Shown: positions 48,986 through 61,789 of the stretch, in pieces
Layout of the letters: each line of letters starts with the position of its first letter
Position numbering within the stretch: position 1 is the stretch's first letter
The notes under the pieces: generated by a model
What the model was told of the DNA's origin: nothing
Seen by the model: the letters and a program-made list of their open reading frames with translations, nothing else
The model's database searches: none
Assembly (NCBI GenBank): GCA_013399855.1
Contig: VXAY01001209.1
Coordinates: 124,239 to 188,238 of the forward strand
Origin: Oxyruncus cristatus
Lineage: Eukaryota > Chordata > Aves > Passeriformes > Cotingidae
DNA: 64,000 nt
Direction: 5' to 3'
Program-made: the position numbers and the translations under genes

Positions 48986-51900
48986 ACCAGAAATACCGTA
49001 AGAACCAGGTAACTCTATCTTGGGGAAAGGAGTACACCTTGCACTGAATGAATATATCCGTCCCTGTCTCATAAAAGACTATCCAGAAAGGCCAGAAAAA
49101 ATATGGAAGATTTTTTTCCTCGGATCAGAGGAGCCATAATCTGACTGCCAGAGGAGGGAGTACTGAAAGTAAAAGAAGGTTAAACCCCAAAGGGCTCACA
49201 GACACTCTGCGTTTGAAAGGATGTCAAAGTAGATTCCAGAGAAAAAGAATGCAAGTGCCTGAATTCCTGATTGTAAATTAGTCCTGGGAAGAATCAACAA
49301 GTAGAACTGAAATCACACTGTGTGGTGCTTTGCAAGATGCTAACTCAAAAAAGAGAGAACTAAATTGATAAATCCTAGGTGGCTTTAGGTATGAGATTTT
49401 CTAGGTGAAATTTCCAGTAAGTTAGTTATCATATCCCACAGGAGAGACAGGAATCTGAATTATAGATGTATGTAATATACCCAAATATAACCAATATAAA
49501 CAAATCTCCCATATTAATTTTCCAATCCAACAAATACATTTGTTAAGGTTCCTTTCGCCTCCTAAACAATGGGAGACCCTATTCAGTTTATCACCACTGG
49601 CGTTTTTAGTATCTCAAATGCAGATCTGTCATTCTAGACTCTAAATTCACTGTTAATGTCAATGCAGATTTCTCTGAGTGGCAGGGACCATTCAGTTTCA
49701 GTAACCTGCACATAAACATCATATACATTAAGAATATCAACACTGAAAACTGCCCTCACCAAAGAAGCAAGAAGAGAATACTTTCTCTCCGTGTGAAAGC
49801 TAAGAGGGCTCCAGAGGGCTTGGAGGAAATTCTGAAACTGCTTTCCCTGTTCTTCATAACACGTATATCCCTTGCGATTACCTGTAACTAGTAAGAATGC
49901 ACTGTGAAAAGCACAAAGAAGGGCAAATTCTCCCAGAACAACAGGCCAGTAGTGCAGAAATATATAGTTTGGATTCATGCAAAGTATCAAAACAAGATCC
50001 TACTCAGCTATCTGCAACATATAGAGGATGGATGTTCCTTCCTATTTTTGTCAACCAGGGAGAATTCTGCCTGTAACTGGGCTGCAGATAACATGATCAT
50101 TTTAAGGTGTGGCAATATCTTCCACAAGAGTTGCCTAAGCATGCCTTGTTCACCTAATCTTATCACAATTCCTGCTACTAATCTACATTCCTCAGTCTGG
50201 AATCATCTCAGTGGCAAAATGAACTGTGTGTTATTGCTGAAGCCCCCCAGCCATTCTCCAATCACTTTTTAACTTAAGGTTAAAAAATTAGTTTTCAGTG
50301 AAATTAGATACTGTGTGCATCTTAGGAAAGCAGAGAGAAGGAAAAACCATTTTTAATGTCATCTACAAAGCAAAGAAAATGCTGTGAGCTATATTGTGTT
50401 AAAAATTTAAGTCCTGGAAAAACAAAAGCCTTAAAAATGCAAGATGTTACTAATATCAATTGGAGAAACAATTTTAAAATATTTAACAGGTTCTTGCTTT
50501 CCCACTTAGACAAAGAAATGAAGATTGCAAACACCTGATAATTATACTACATACCACAGACTTGCAGTTACAGAAAATAATTAAATATATAATTGTGGGT
50601 GTATGGATTTGCAATTGTTGTTTAATACGGTGAATAACACTAATAACTGAAAGACATTATCTATTTATATATTTAGAGAGATTTGTCTGAGTGTATTTTT
50701 TGCTGTCACACAGTATAAGCATATGAACATTGGTCTCACCGCAGTAAGTGGTAAAACACCCTTGCCTTCAATGAAGCCAGACTTACACATTTACATATGT
50801 ACACCCATACAGTAAATATGTTTTATTTTTATATGTTGAAGCTTTACCCAATAAGTTGAAGTCTGAGAGAATATTAGGTTCCTGGGCCTCTGAAAATGTA
50901 TACCAAGTAATTTGATGCAAAGATGCTTCCAAAATCACATCACTGTGATAGATCTTCTGGATTCATAGTTCTGCATCAATTCTGTTGTGCACACTAGTTA
51001 TAGCCTGGAGGTACAATAAACAATGCAAGTTAGTAAGAGGGGCCTTGAATTTTTGTTTCAAACAAGCATTTAGTTTCTAATAGCAGGAATATATATGAAC
51101 AAAGAGAAGAAGAAGACAGAACAATATTAGACAAGAGAGATGGCTCTTTTACCTGAATGTAACCCTTTCCCCTGCAAAGACAGCAAAAAAAAAACCATTT
51201 CTTTTGTTTGATCCTGTCCAAAAATTAACTAGAAGTCCTGTCATTGCTGGACTTTCGATCAGGTTGGCTAGGAATCTGTTCATGCTCATGTGAAAAAATA
51301 AAAATATTTTTAATTTTAAAAGGTTCAGAGAACAGTAAATGAAAAAAAAAAAAACTACCATAGTAATTATATCTGGCCCCATCAAAATAACTGGGACATT
51401 TTGAGTATATTCCACCCTAAATTCTTAAGACACTAAGCAGCTAAATAGGAATCAGAGAATTTGAAAACTGTTATAACAGGAGTAAAACCAGTAAAAAGTA
51501 TTGGAAAAATATTTGCAATCACCTACTTGACGAAAACACTGTTGGAAATATTTTTTATTTTACACAATTAGAAATGAATGACAGAGACCTCTTTTTTTTC
51601 TCCAAAATCAAGCCCTTTGGGACTAAGTAACTAATTTCTATACTTAAGTTTGTGGATTTTATAAAGAAATAATTAAGCTTTTTGCCCCTACTGCTCCAAA
51701 CCGAAATTGCTCTAATGGCTGAAAAATCCTTTAAAATCCATCATAATGCATTTATACAAATTTCATCTTCTGCTAACATGCCTATTGACTTTATAATCTC
51801 CATACTTGATATTTTCACATTTTCATATATTTCAATATATTTATGAAGAAATAGCTCCTTTTTTTTTCCATTGGACAAAAGTTTAAAGTAGTCATATTGT

Positions 51901-53024
51901 TTCTTAACAAAAAGAAAGCAAGTTATCCTCAAAATACTATTTTCCTTCTGTCTTAGTGTTTTCTCTGATACAATGTAAGCTTAAATATTGACTAGGCATA
52001 GATATCAGATACTCGAACTTCCACATTAAAAAAATTGGAATGAACACAGAAGAAAAATATTAATAAGCAAAGTTAATAATTCATTTGCTTTGCAAAATAC
52101 TTGTAAGCATATTTCATAGCCAGAATGCTAAAGGGATCTTCTAATTCTAATATTAAAAATTCTCAAGAAATATACATTATAGAGACTTAATATTGACAAG
52201 GACCATCGTATCAGTAGTTCAGCATCCCAGCACTGATATTTCATGAAAATCTGCTGTAGTAAGTCTTTTCAAAAATTCCAGACATTCCTCTTCCATGAAC
52301 TGACATTGAAAACTGTTTCCTGTTTGCTGTTACACATGCAGCATGCTTCTTTTGCATCAAAAAAAAATACAGAATTAACTCAATTTACACGAATTAGACA
52401 GCAATGAAGGCAGCCCAGAGCTACATAAAAGTTTCCAACAATGTAGTCACTACTGAAGAAAAATGAAAGTAATCAAAACCAGTTTTGTAAAATGACTCCT
52501 CCCTTAAAACTAATAGTCTGTAACACTTATAAGTCTTATAAATCCAAAATCCTGTCACTAACTTTTCCTTCTTCTTTTTGTAGAACTTGATAGCCAAAGA
52601 GCTACAATAAGTATAAAGCTTTATTCAAATGCCTGCCTTAGTAATGTTATTGTTAAAAAGGGACTGTTGGAGATTTGCTAGTAAATTATAATACAGAAGT
52701 TACTTCACGAAAAATGAACCTGTGAGATCAGTTTCAGGCTCAAAGACAGAAAATCTGACACTCCTGTGCTGTGTTTTCACACGATCTAACAAAGTGGCAC
52801 TATAATTTCCTCTATTAGCAGCTATTGCAGTACCAGAATCAAATAGCAATGAATGATAACAAATGGAAAACACTGCTTACATATGAAATTTTATCCATGG
52901 TCTGATCCCCTGAGAACTCCAACACTAGATAAAACAACTTGCTAGAAAAAAGCTGCTAGGATGAATTTCCTTTAGCAGAGGCAAGCAGGCCTAAAGGCAA
53001 GGCTCCAGTATACGGAAGGGGAAA

Positions 53025-53050
53025 TACATACATATACATATATATATACA
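53025..53050. repeat. TA/CATA-rich microsatellite
   Basis: Repeated ACATA and TATA words (ATACATACATATACATATAT and onward) form a short compound microsatellite. Confidence 0.75.
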
Positions 53051-53994
53051 GACACACAAATTAAAGTTCTATGAGCAGAGAAATGAAGAATGACTCATCT
53101 CACAGGAATCTGTGTCTTATGACTAGGGTATTCTAGTGTCTAACAAGTGGTGACTTCCAACTGCAGTTTTTCTAACTGTTAGGGCATTTGTAATGTGTCC
53201 CTTCTGCATAGATTCTCTCACTTTCGGTAATAAACATGCTCCCAACATAAATTCTTTTCAGCAGAGCCATATAATAGGGGGGTTTTTCTCTATGCTTTCT
53301 GAGAAATGTGGACAAAATTGTCATCTTTGATGCCTCTAGCTTTTTTGTCAAATAGCGTAGTTGAAATTAGCCAAATGGTTAAAAAGTCAACCCTGGAGAA
53401 CAGATATTTGCAGGGATAGGTCTTACTTCCTTCTGAAGCCCTGTTACTCTATAGTAGGTAAAGGTTTTGCAGTTTTCTTTCATTAATAAATCTTAGATCA
53501 TTTACAAAGAGAAGTAGTTATATTGCTATTTAGGAATAGGTCTGTGATCCTAGGATCTAGACTTCTGAGGTCAGTTGAAAACATTGGAACAAAATCAAAT
53601 TCTAGAGCTAATGATGTGGCTAAGGACTCTCTCATTTGGTGCAAATGTCTCACAAACTTATTTTTGAAGCTGCCTTCTGCCAATCTCAATGCAAGCCCAA
53701 GCTGACATAAAACAGATAAGAAGAGAAGAACAGGTCAGTTAGCAGGCCGACCAAGGGGCTGGAGTTACTCAGACAGGCCTTCAGGGCTGTCTCTAGTAAA
53801 CTGCCCCATCGACCTCTGGAATAAGCCATGCTGGAAAGGTGCAGAGGTGGTTTAAAATTCCCTTAGCCATTTTCCTCATGGGCCAGATTTGCTGTTCAAC
53901 TCTACAAAGAAGTGCTCCCAGTGTATCATTTGCTCACACTGAGTAGTCTGAAATAATGCTTGGTTTATTTATCTACTTCGGAGAAGAACCAATG

Positions 53995-54290
53995 CCAGGG
54001 CCCTCAGCACACTGCTAATTAATTCCTTTCCCATGAGAAGAAAATTATTTCTTTCCTTATTTTTAACAGCCTTCAAACAACGTGAGGGTCTTTCTGGCTG
54101 CAAGGTAATTACAGAGCTGCTGCTCACCTAAATCCTCTCACTATTTGCAAAGAACATTTTTAGTATGCACTACATCCTTGTCATCCTTTAAATGTTTCTG
54201 TAATTAAAGGCAATGCTGCCAAAAAGATGTTCCAAGCTAAGTAAAAAAAATATTTATTTGCATAAGTAAACTAATTAATTACTTGGGTGA
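53995..54290. promoter_or_regulatory. candidate conserved non-coding element / enhancer
   Basis: The stretch holds two homeodomain-type clusters, TAATTAATTC near 54016 and TAATTAATTA at 54272-54281. It also holds an exact POU octamer (ATTTGCAT, 54256-54263) and GGTAATTACAG near 54103. No simple repeat or transposon similarity is seen, and the texture resembles developmental enhancers in gene deserts. This is inference from motif clustering only; AT-rich DNA produces such motifs by chance. Confidence 0.25.
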
Positions 54291-55781
54291 TCTCACACAA
54301 ATATTTTTCTCGTAAGTTATGTTTAAGAATAGAAACATAAACCTCAACTCAGGCACATAGAGAGAAAAAAAAATCAGTGTTAAAGCACAGCCATTAATTT
54401 AAACTTGGTACACATTTCCACGCGTGCTTTTTTCAGGGGAAAAAAAAAAAAAAAAGAGGATTCATTGCAAACACACATCACTGCACATGCATTGACAAGT
54501 ACTGCAAGATTGCAACTCAGCTGCTCAATATAACTGAAAACATGCTCACGTGCAGGTGCTCTCTTTGAAACAAAAGAAAAATCAAATAAACAGATTCTGA
54601 CTGTGCCATTAAGCCACTCACCAGCCCCAGCAAGAACTCCTGGTGCTATTCTGCTCTGTAGCTTCCACTGTGTCACTTCATCAGAGATTTGGGGAATTCT
54701 CATTTCTATAAGGAAGCAACTCTGCAGGCTGGTGTTTATCAAAACAGTCACACAGCTTCTTCTCCTTCTATGACATTTACTTGTCATAAATGATTCAGTT
54801 AGATTTTCATTAAGAGAAATCCAAACTGGGACAGGGGAGCAGAGAAAGAAGGCAGGGGCTTCCATTAAACAAGGCTGCTAAGGTACTATTTGGAAGAGTA
54901 ATAGTGCCCTTCCCTTTCCATTGAAAGATACCTGCTTCTTTTACATGCTCTAGGTCAAGTTCCAAAACATGAAAGATATGTGAAAACATTAGCCCTGCTT
55001 ATGCAAGCCAGAAGTTATACTGACTCCTTGACATTCAATTATGTTTTCATGCGTAACTTCAAAGGAGTCATTTTATCCTACCACCTGGTTTCCAGACTCT
55101 TCATCCCTCCCTTCGTTTGCTTAAGGAGCTCTTCTTGTTCATCTGAATGTTTTGGGTTCTAATTGGTAATGAATTTCCCTTCCACTGCTTTTCATTCTGT
55201 GTTTTCGTGGTGGTCCTTCATCTGAGTCCACTCAAAGACAGTTCTGCTTGCCAGGTACTGAATGCCCTTGAGCTGTGTTACATCACTCTTAACTGCAAAT
55301 AGTTTGCAGTGATCTCTCTTGGCCCAACTTTAATACAAATGCTGTAGAAAGGGCTGGTGATTCTGGTTTGAATTTTAGTGTTTGGGTTATTCACATTTCT
55401 ATAAAACTGTATGCAGGTCACAAAAAGACTGCTGAACTAGATCTATAACATTTATATGGGAAGTTCATCTTTCCTGAGATATGATTCCTGCTACGTCTAA
55501 ATTCATCTGGAAAGGACCCTATCAAGGCCTCAAGCCCATCAATGATAAAAATTTATTTCCAAAAAGTTTTCTTCTTTAGTAAATATCGATTATGCAATAG
55601 GGTGTGCAGCAACATACCTTACCTTTCCAAACTTGTCCTCCAAAAATATGGCAAAGACCTTTTTTCCTTCAAAAGTCTAGACCTAACTGCTGCTGAGAGC
55701 AGTACCTAAGATCTCAGAGCAACACATAAAAAAAAGATGTCACAACAATAAAGAAGGCCAAAAGAGTTTGAGATAACTGGG

Positions 55782-55784
<3 letters not shown>

Positions 55785-55829
<45 letters not shown>

Positions 55830-55843
55830 CCTTTTGGGGTTCC
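55785..55843. repeat. long poly(A) run with artificial-looking end
   Basis: A run of 43 A is followed by CCCC, TTTT, GGGG, TT and CC in strict homopolymer blocks just before the gap. Such a ladder of equal homopolymers is not typical genomic sequence and looks like low-quality consensus at a contig end. The underlying locus probably does contain a long A tract, since A residues resume after the gap. Confidence 0.8.
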
Positions 55844-55860
55844 NNNNNNNNNNNNNNNNN
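55844..55860. other. assembly gap (17 N)
   Basis: Seventeen unknown bases lie between the homopolymer ladder and an A-rich restart (AAAAAAAAGG). The real length of missing sequence is unknown. Confidence 0.98.
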
Positions 55861-56643
55861 AAAAAAAAGGAAAAAACCAAAACAGACCACTTTTGAGTGC
55901 TCATGGCAGACTCTCAGCCACATTTCATATCATCATTACCAAGGAATTAACATGCTCAGGTAAGTCATCCACACACTGAGCCAAAAGGATAAGGCCTAGC
56001 TAACTGTGACAAGGCTGCAGAAATGAAACCAAGGAAAAACTTAGACAAATACCTCAAGCTTTTAAAAAATGAAATTGGCTCTAGGAAACAATTTCTGATA
56101 ATAGCAATGTTATACTTACTCATATAAGCCTTTTAGCTGCCAGATGATGCAATGAAAATTCTTAAACAGAATGTGCCCAGTATGCTCTTTGAGAGGAAAA
56201 AAATCACACCAGTAATGACTCTGGAAAACTTACATCAGTAATTTGTCCTAGGATGAAAACTGCATAATTTTTCAGATGGTCTTAACTTCCACAATAAGCT
56301 TGACCCTATTAAATTTCTGAGATGTACTGCAAAATTATGTGAAAAGGCGAAATAGGGACTAGAGATGAGTGTTTGGGCAGTACATTTACAGAAGACAGTA
56401 AAAGGTTTAAACCTGTGATCAAGTCAATATTGTTTGTTCAAAATAAGGTAGCACATCAAGAACATCTGGGGTTTTACCTGCAAGATCTAAGTGTAGACTC
56501 TTTTAGCCAATATTTCAGATATTATGCCTTATAAAAATCACATACAGTTTGCTAATGCTACATACCAAAAGAAAAACAAATACAAAAACCTGGTTCCCCT
56601 TAGATTTTTATCTCTATTAAATAATGGCCAAATGCTTTGCTGG

Positions 56644-56782
56644 CTTAATTCCATAAAGTGCAATGGAGTAATGCCAAGAAAGAATTTGGCCCTAAGCATT
56701 TAATGAGCTTGTTGCTTGAAAGATTAGGGGCCAGATCTTCCTCTGGTATAAGCTGGTATAATTTCATTGCCTTTCATGGAAG
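56644..56782. repeat. ancient palindromic interspersed repeats, two abutting pieces
   Basis: The first piece (56644-56698) reads CCATAAAGTGCAATGGAGTA, then AATTTGGCCCTAAG, matching the 'ttgaagtcaatggagttaca...gaatttggccc' half of an ancient amniote palindromic repeat. The second piece (56726-56782) begins AGGGGCCAGATCTTCCTCTG and continues GGTATAATTTCATTG, matching the other end, 'gggccagatcctcagctggtgtaa...tccattg'. They are either two degraded copies or one rearranged copy. Confidence 0.55.
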
Positions 56783-57563
56783 CATGCCAACTCACAAGAG
56801 CCAAGGACCCAGACTTAAAAGTAAGTAAAGTTACTTTAGCCCTAACAAGTATATGTGGCTCATATCCTCATGTATGTTCAACTTGTCAAATATTCTTGCA
56901 AAAATCTAGCCTGGCCTACAAGGCTTCCCTTCCCCCCCTCCCACCCCGCCTCTCCCTGCAAAAATGCCCAAGTCACAATTTCTTCAATTCTTATGCATCA
57001 GCTTAACAGCGTGGAATTCTATTTCTCCTCTACTAAGTTTTCCAGTAAGGATTCTGCTAAATGCAGGTCTCTTAAGTCATAACATACTTGGGCTCTGTCT
57101 ATCATGAAGTCATATTAATTACAAAATTATTTCATGTTAGAGTCTCAATTACGTAAAAGTCATAAGCCATTTTTACAATTTAAATCTATGAATCTTAGTC
57201 TTCTTTCTTTAAGGGAATATTATCCTGCCTCAAAACAATGCTGGAAAGCAAAACTAGGAATTCACAAAGCTCAGTCACTCCCATTCTCTGAAGGAAGGGT
57301 TATTATTCTTCATGTAATGACATTCAAAACCAATCTACTGCTTATTTTTACTGTTCCTAAGTACAGATCAACTTAGGTATGTTTATAAATTTTTGCTCAT
57401 GGTTATGAACATTCTAAATCATTAAAAGCTTACTCCAGTCAAAGGCTTTAAATTAACAATTGCAAAATACAATAAGTGTCCTTCATACTTTGTTCCATCT
57501 GAGTTGTCTGTTTTAATACAAGTATGACATTTCTAATCCTTCTGAATGTGCTGGAAAGCAAAG

Positions 57564-57612
57564 AGCTGGACTATCAGCTGATGTAAATCAGCTTAACTCC
57601 ATTAAAGTTTAT
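57564..57612. repeat. ancient palindromic repeat relic (one half)
   Basis: GCTGGACTATCAGCTGATGT then AAATCAGCTTAACTCCATTA follows the order 'gatcctcagctggtgtaaatcagcgtagctccattgaag' of the same repeat type as at 24615 and 56726. Only the left half is readable. Confidence 0.55.
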
Positions 57613-60600
57613 TTATAACACTAAAAATCTACCTCCTTAAAAAGGACTAAAACATCATTTTAGTAACATTCTTGAGGATTTTAGTGGGACTGAAATTACA
57701 AGAAGTTTGGGGTGGATTATAGCCAAGCAAGTGGGGTAATTTCAAGGTAAGAACAGAAATAGAGCATCGCTACATTCAAATTCTTTAGAAAGACCTTAAA
57801 AAATTCTCAGTAATTGAAAGGAAGCACACTGACTTAACGTACAACCACACTCAAAGGATTCACCACCCGGACAGTCCATAAAGTTCTAGGCACAATATAT
57901 TGCATTGATTGAGAATATCTCATATAATCATTTTAATCACTACAAAATATGCTGATGGCAACTCTGGATAAGAATTGTCATATGGCCTTCACTTAATTGA
58001 AGATTTTTCTGAACTGTATGAAGGAAGTATGCAAACAGTGCATTTACGTAATAGGAATGGTTAGCAATACAGCATTAGGGCACTCTAGGGCATGTTTTAT
58101 TGGTTCATTAAATCTTGCCTCAGGTGTGTTCTACCACTCGAGGCAAGTATTAATGGACCAATAAAAAAGACCCTGGGGTGTTTTCATGCCGTAATACTTT
58201 GTCCGTCTACATTTAAATTAATTTTTAAAATAGCTTTTAAAAATAATTTTCCTTGGTATTTAATATATCCTTCCACTGTTTAAAAATTTGTATTAGAAAG
58301 GTGAAATGGCTCAAAAACAAAGACAGAAAAGTCTACTGTCTAATAAAAATATAAGTACTTCTCGAACAGTAAAAATGTTAACCTCTTCTACTTCAAATGC
58401 CTTCCCCATTTTACAGACTCACTTTTTCTTGTTTTTTGATTCATTCTCATATCATAAACCCACTATGAAAGACAGCTATGTGGACCTGTTTTTTCCCCTT
58501 ATTTGAATCCATCAGAATCAAGCTGTTCTTAAAAACAGCTGCATTTCAACAGACTTAAAATTTATGCTGAATTCCCTAGACAGCTGCTAAGTGATACAAG
58601 ACTTGTCAGATGGACCAGCTGATAGTCTGTAATAAAAACTGCAAGACCAGTTTCAGCCAGCAGCAGACAAGGAACAAGAAAGCATACATCTTGGAGATAG
58701 ACTGCTTTAGGGAGGAAGAAGGTGAGGACCAACAGCCAGATTAATTTATGAAATATCCTTTTCCACAACTTCTGCAAGAAAGAGCATCTCCCCTCACCTT
58801 TCATAACAGCAAAACAACTGAAATCTCTGTAAATCTCCTTCAGGTGCACTGGGGCTTTTCCAACACCCTGGTATCAGTCAGTATACACAGCCTAGTCACA
58901 AAAAGCAATCTGGATAGGAATGGTTAACCTAAGGATAATAAACTAAAAATATAAGGCATGAAGATGGGTATAATTTTGAAATCTACATGCCTGTTTGATT
59001 AGAACAAAGTGACATCATACACAAGTGTCTTGTGACACATCCTTCTACTGGGAAGTGTTCTATATAAACCAGTGAGACTCCAGTTCAACTTCCTTCTTTT
59101 TTTTTTTTCTCCCCAAGTAATTATTATCATTTCTAGTGCTGCAAGTGAGGTTGCAGAGCTGACAGTAGAGACTGGTTCCAGAGACTAGTGGTGAAGGCCT
59201 TGTTTGGAATAAGAAATATCTGAATGGATTCAAGGGCAGCGTGATTAAAACTTCCTGGGAAGTCAGTCTGACAAATTCTGCTCAAGCTGCAAGTTAGTAT
59301 TTCTTTCACTAGACAGACTATTAAGGACTGAAAGTTGTTGAAGGGACATGTATATGCCCCACTCAGAGCATTGCCTTGTATCCTTAGGTATCCTTTAGAA
59401 ATGATTGCTGACAGGGTAAACTGTGCCTCAAATCAGCTTAACATCATTTAAGAAACACTTAATTTGGGTAAGTCCAGTGAAAAAAAAATGCTAGTCACTG
59501 ATTCAGTGATCTCCTTTGAGATATGCAACACCAACTACGTATTCTTTCACTTACTAGACAATAATTTCACCATCATTTTGGGCCCAGGATGTGGTATTGT
59601 CTCATACACACAATGCCACCTTCCTAGAACTTCCTTTGAAATTTGTGGCATCATGCACGTTAGTTCAATATGACAAAACATACAAGGAGTGCCCTTTAAC
59701 TGCAATGAGACTGGATACTATGGGAAACCCTTATTTGTCCCCCCAAATTAGGTACAAATCCTGCTGTGTAAGTTATTTAAGTGGATGAGCTGAGAGAAGA
59801 GCTGATGATGCACTATGCCCTTCCATTCTAATGACAACAGACTTACTGCATATTTTTAATGATCTTTTCACTTCATGTATGCAAGATGTGTTCTAACAAT
59901 ATAAAGAGAAGTATAAACAACAAAATCCAAAATCTTCCAGGATTCTCCTGTGTCAACCACTGACCAGTCTGGCTCCAAAGCAGATATGCCAGTTTTCTTG
60001 CAAGAACAGAAAAGTCCTTTTAAATTATTAGTAAGTAGCAAGACCTGCCTGCCAAGTCCCCTCAGTCTACAAAGAAATTGATTGTGCCACTATTCTACTG
60101 CATGTAAACTAATGATTCTGGGACTGGATGAAACTCTAAAGTTTATTTCTACATCCAGAGGCATAAATATTTTCCAACTAATGACCAAGACACTTTTCAC
60201 AATCCATATGTAAATACCCTGCCATTAGAGCTACATAGATATTAGAAAGCTCTGTAAGATATCAACATTGCTATATGTACATGAAGTGTTCTCTAATTCT
60301 GCTAGCAAAATCCACCAAGAGATCACACCTAGAGCTGTATTTCTAGTGCAACCACTTGAATTCACATTAGATTTATCTCACCCTATAAAAGCACAATTCA
60401 TTAAACAGACTGATAAAACTGGTCTGTTTAAACTAAGGCAATTTTATCACAGTCATTTTAATTATTTAACAGTGCTTTCTTAAATCAGTACTTAAAGCTT
60501 TCCTTTGACAAGTATTCTTTTAAATAAATGAGCTGCAATTTAAACAATGAGAAAATAATGACCCAGAACAATATATACAATTAGGGAGATATTTTCCAAA

Positions 60601-61789
60601 TATAAATGCTTGGTATTTTTTAAAAGTGATACACAATGTGTCAGGCAATGTACACTTACACATTGAAGTGACTTTCATAGTTGATAGTGGGATCATCCAA
60701 AGAACTTCTAACCCAAAGACTAACTCCTAATCCTAAATTTTTACAAGGTTTTACTACGAGGACATTGCTTCACAATTTAAGACTGTCCACCTTAATCTGT
60801 CCAATTTTTATCACAGAACAAAAATTATGGAAACATTACACTGCTGTCATGAAGCCAATGACATATTTTAACTGAGCTCTTCATTGAGATGTAGTGGACT
60901 ACAGGAATTTGAATCAGGGTAGCGAAGTCAATAGTTACAAACCAACTGTAACAGAAGGCAAGCAAAACTGATGCAAGCTCTGCAAATGTTTTTGTGTGTT
61001 CTGGTAAACTTTTTTTGCATTTTCTTCTAGATAGAAGATATTTCTTAAACAGAAGACCTGTCCATCATTCCATTTTTTATATCATGCAACTATTGAAATC
61101 ACTGAAATAACATTGAATTTTTAAAGACTTACTAATCAAAAGGACCACTACAGTAGCTTTGGAATGATCTGGGCATACCTTCCCAATATTATCTTTATTC
61201 CAGCTACTATCTCCACCCTGATGACTTTTTAAAAAATCTAGATCACAGGATATAAACTGCATACCTAATTTGCCTAACTCTGCATCAATGACAACAAAAT
61301 GAATAATGCATTTCAGTTTTAAGACTACCTGCAATAAAGGTAGATAAGACCCCCAAGTCAATTCCTTATTGAAGTGATTTCCTATACTGAATTCACTGCC
61401 ACAAAAACCAACAATGAAATGCTGAATCAAATTTTAGCCACAAGAGGAATACATTGCATAAACTCCATCATAAATAAGTTTACAGACTTTTAAAATGAAA
61501 TAAAGTTTCATATCAGGTACCTCCTTTGACTTAGTCATGTATTATTGAGCATTCAGCATGCTGTAACAATTCAAATTTAAGCTTTCCTTGTTCAAAAACA
61601 GAGCAATTAGCTTTCAGGGTATTTCAAAGGGAGCAACAGCCGTCATCCAGTCCTGAGGAAAGGAAATGGTCCAGAGGGAGTGTGTTGTAAAACCAAGTAT
61701 TGAACTTTTCCTCTTTGTCACCCTTACCAGTAGTACTCCCTCTCTTGGGAAACACTGCGAGCTCTGATAAACAATATACAATGATACAA

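Larger units (their letters stand above)
39614..55784. other. AT-rich non-coding DNA, no gene recognised
   Basis: This is about 16 kb with no recognised exon or RNA gene. It includes a polypurine tract (about 41232-41268), AAT-type trinucleotide runs (43317-43329 and 44248-44262), a 25-bp tandem duplication (45906-45955) and a GC-richer block (48481-48985). A TA-rich microsatellite lies at 53025-53050, and a stretch with enhancer-like sequence at 53995-54290. The longest frame outside CR1 (161 codons, - strand, 54380-54865) has no recognisable domain and contains a poly-Phe run made by an A tract, so I do not call it a gene. Confidence 0.55.
55861..61789. other. AT-rich non-coding DNA, no gene recognised
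   Basis: This is about 5.9 kb without a recognised exon or RNA gene. It contains the two palindromic-repeat relics at 56644-56782 and 57564-57612, a C-rich patch near 56928-56960 (CCCCCCTCCCACCCCGCC) and a T run at 59097-59108. Open frames are at most 117 codons and unrecognisable. Confidence 0.55.

Noticed and set aside
49634..50272. Opposed 118- and 122-codon frames
   Set aside because: Neither gives a recognisable protein, and overlapping antisense frames of this size are expected by chance.
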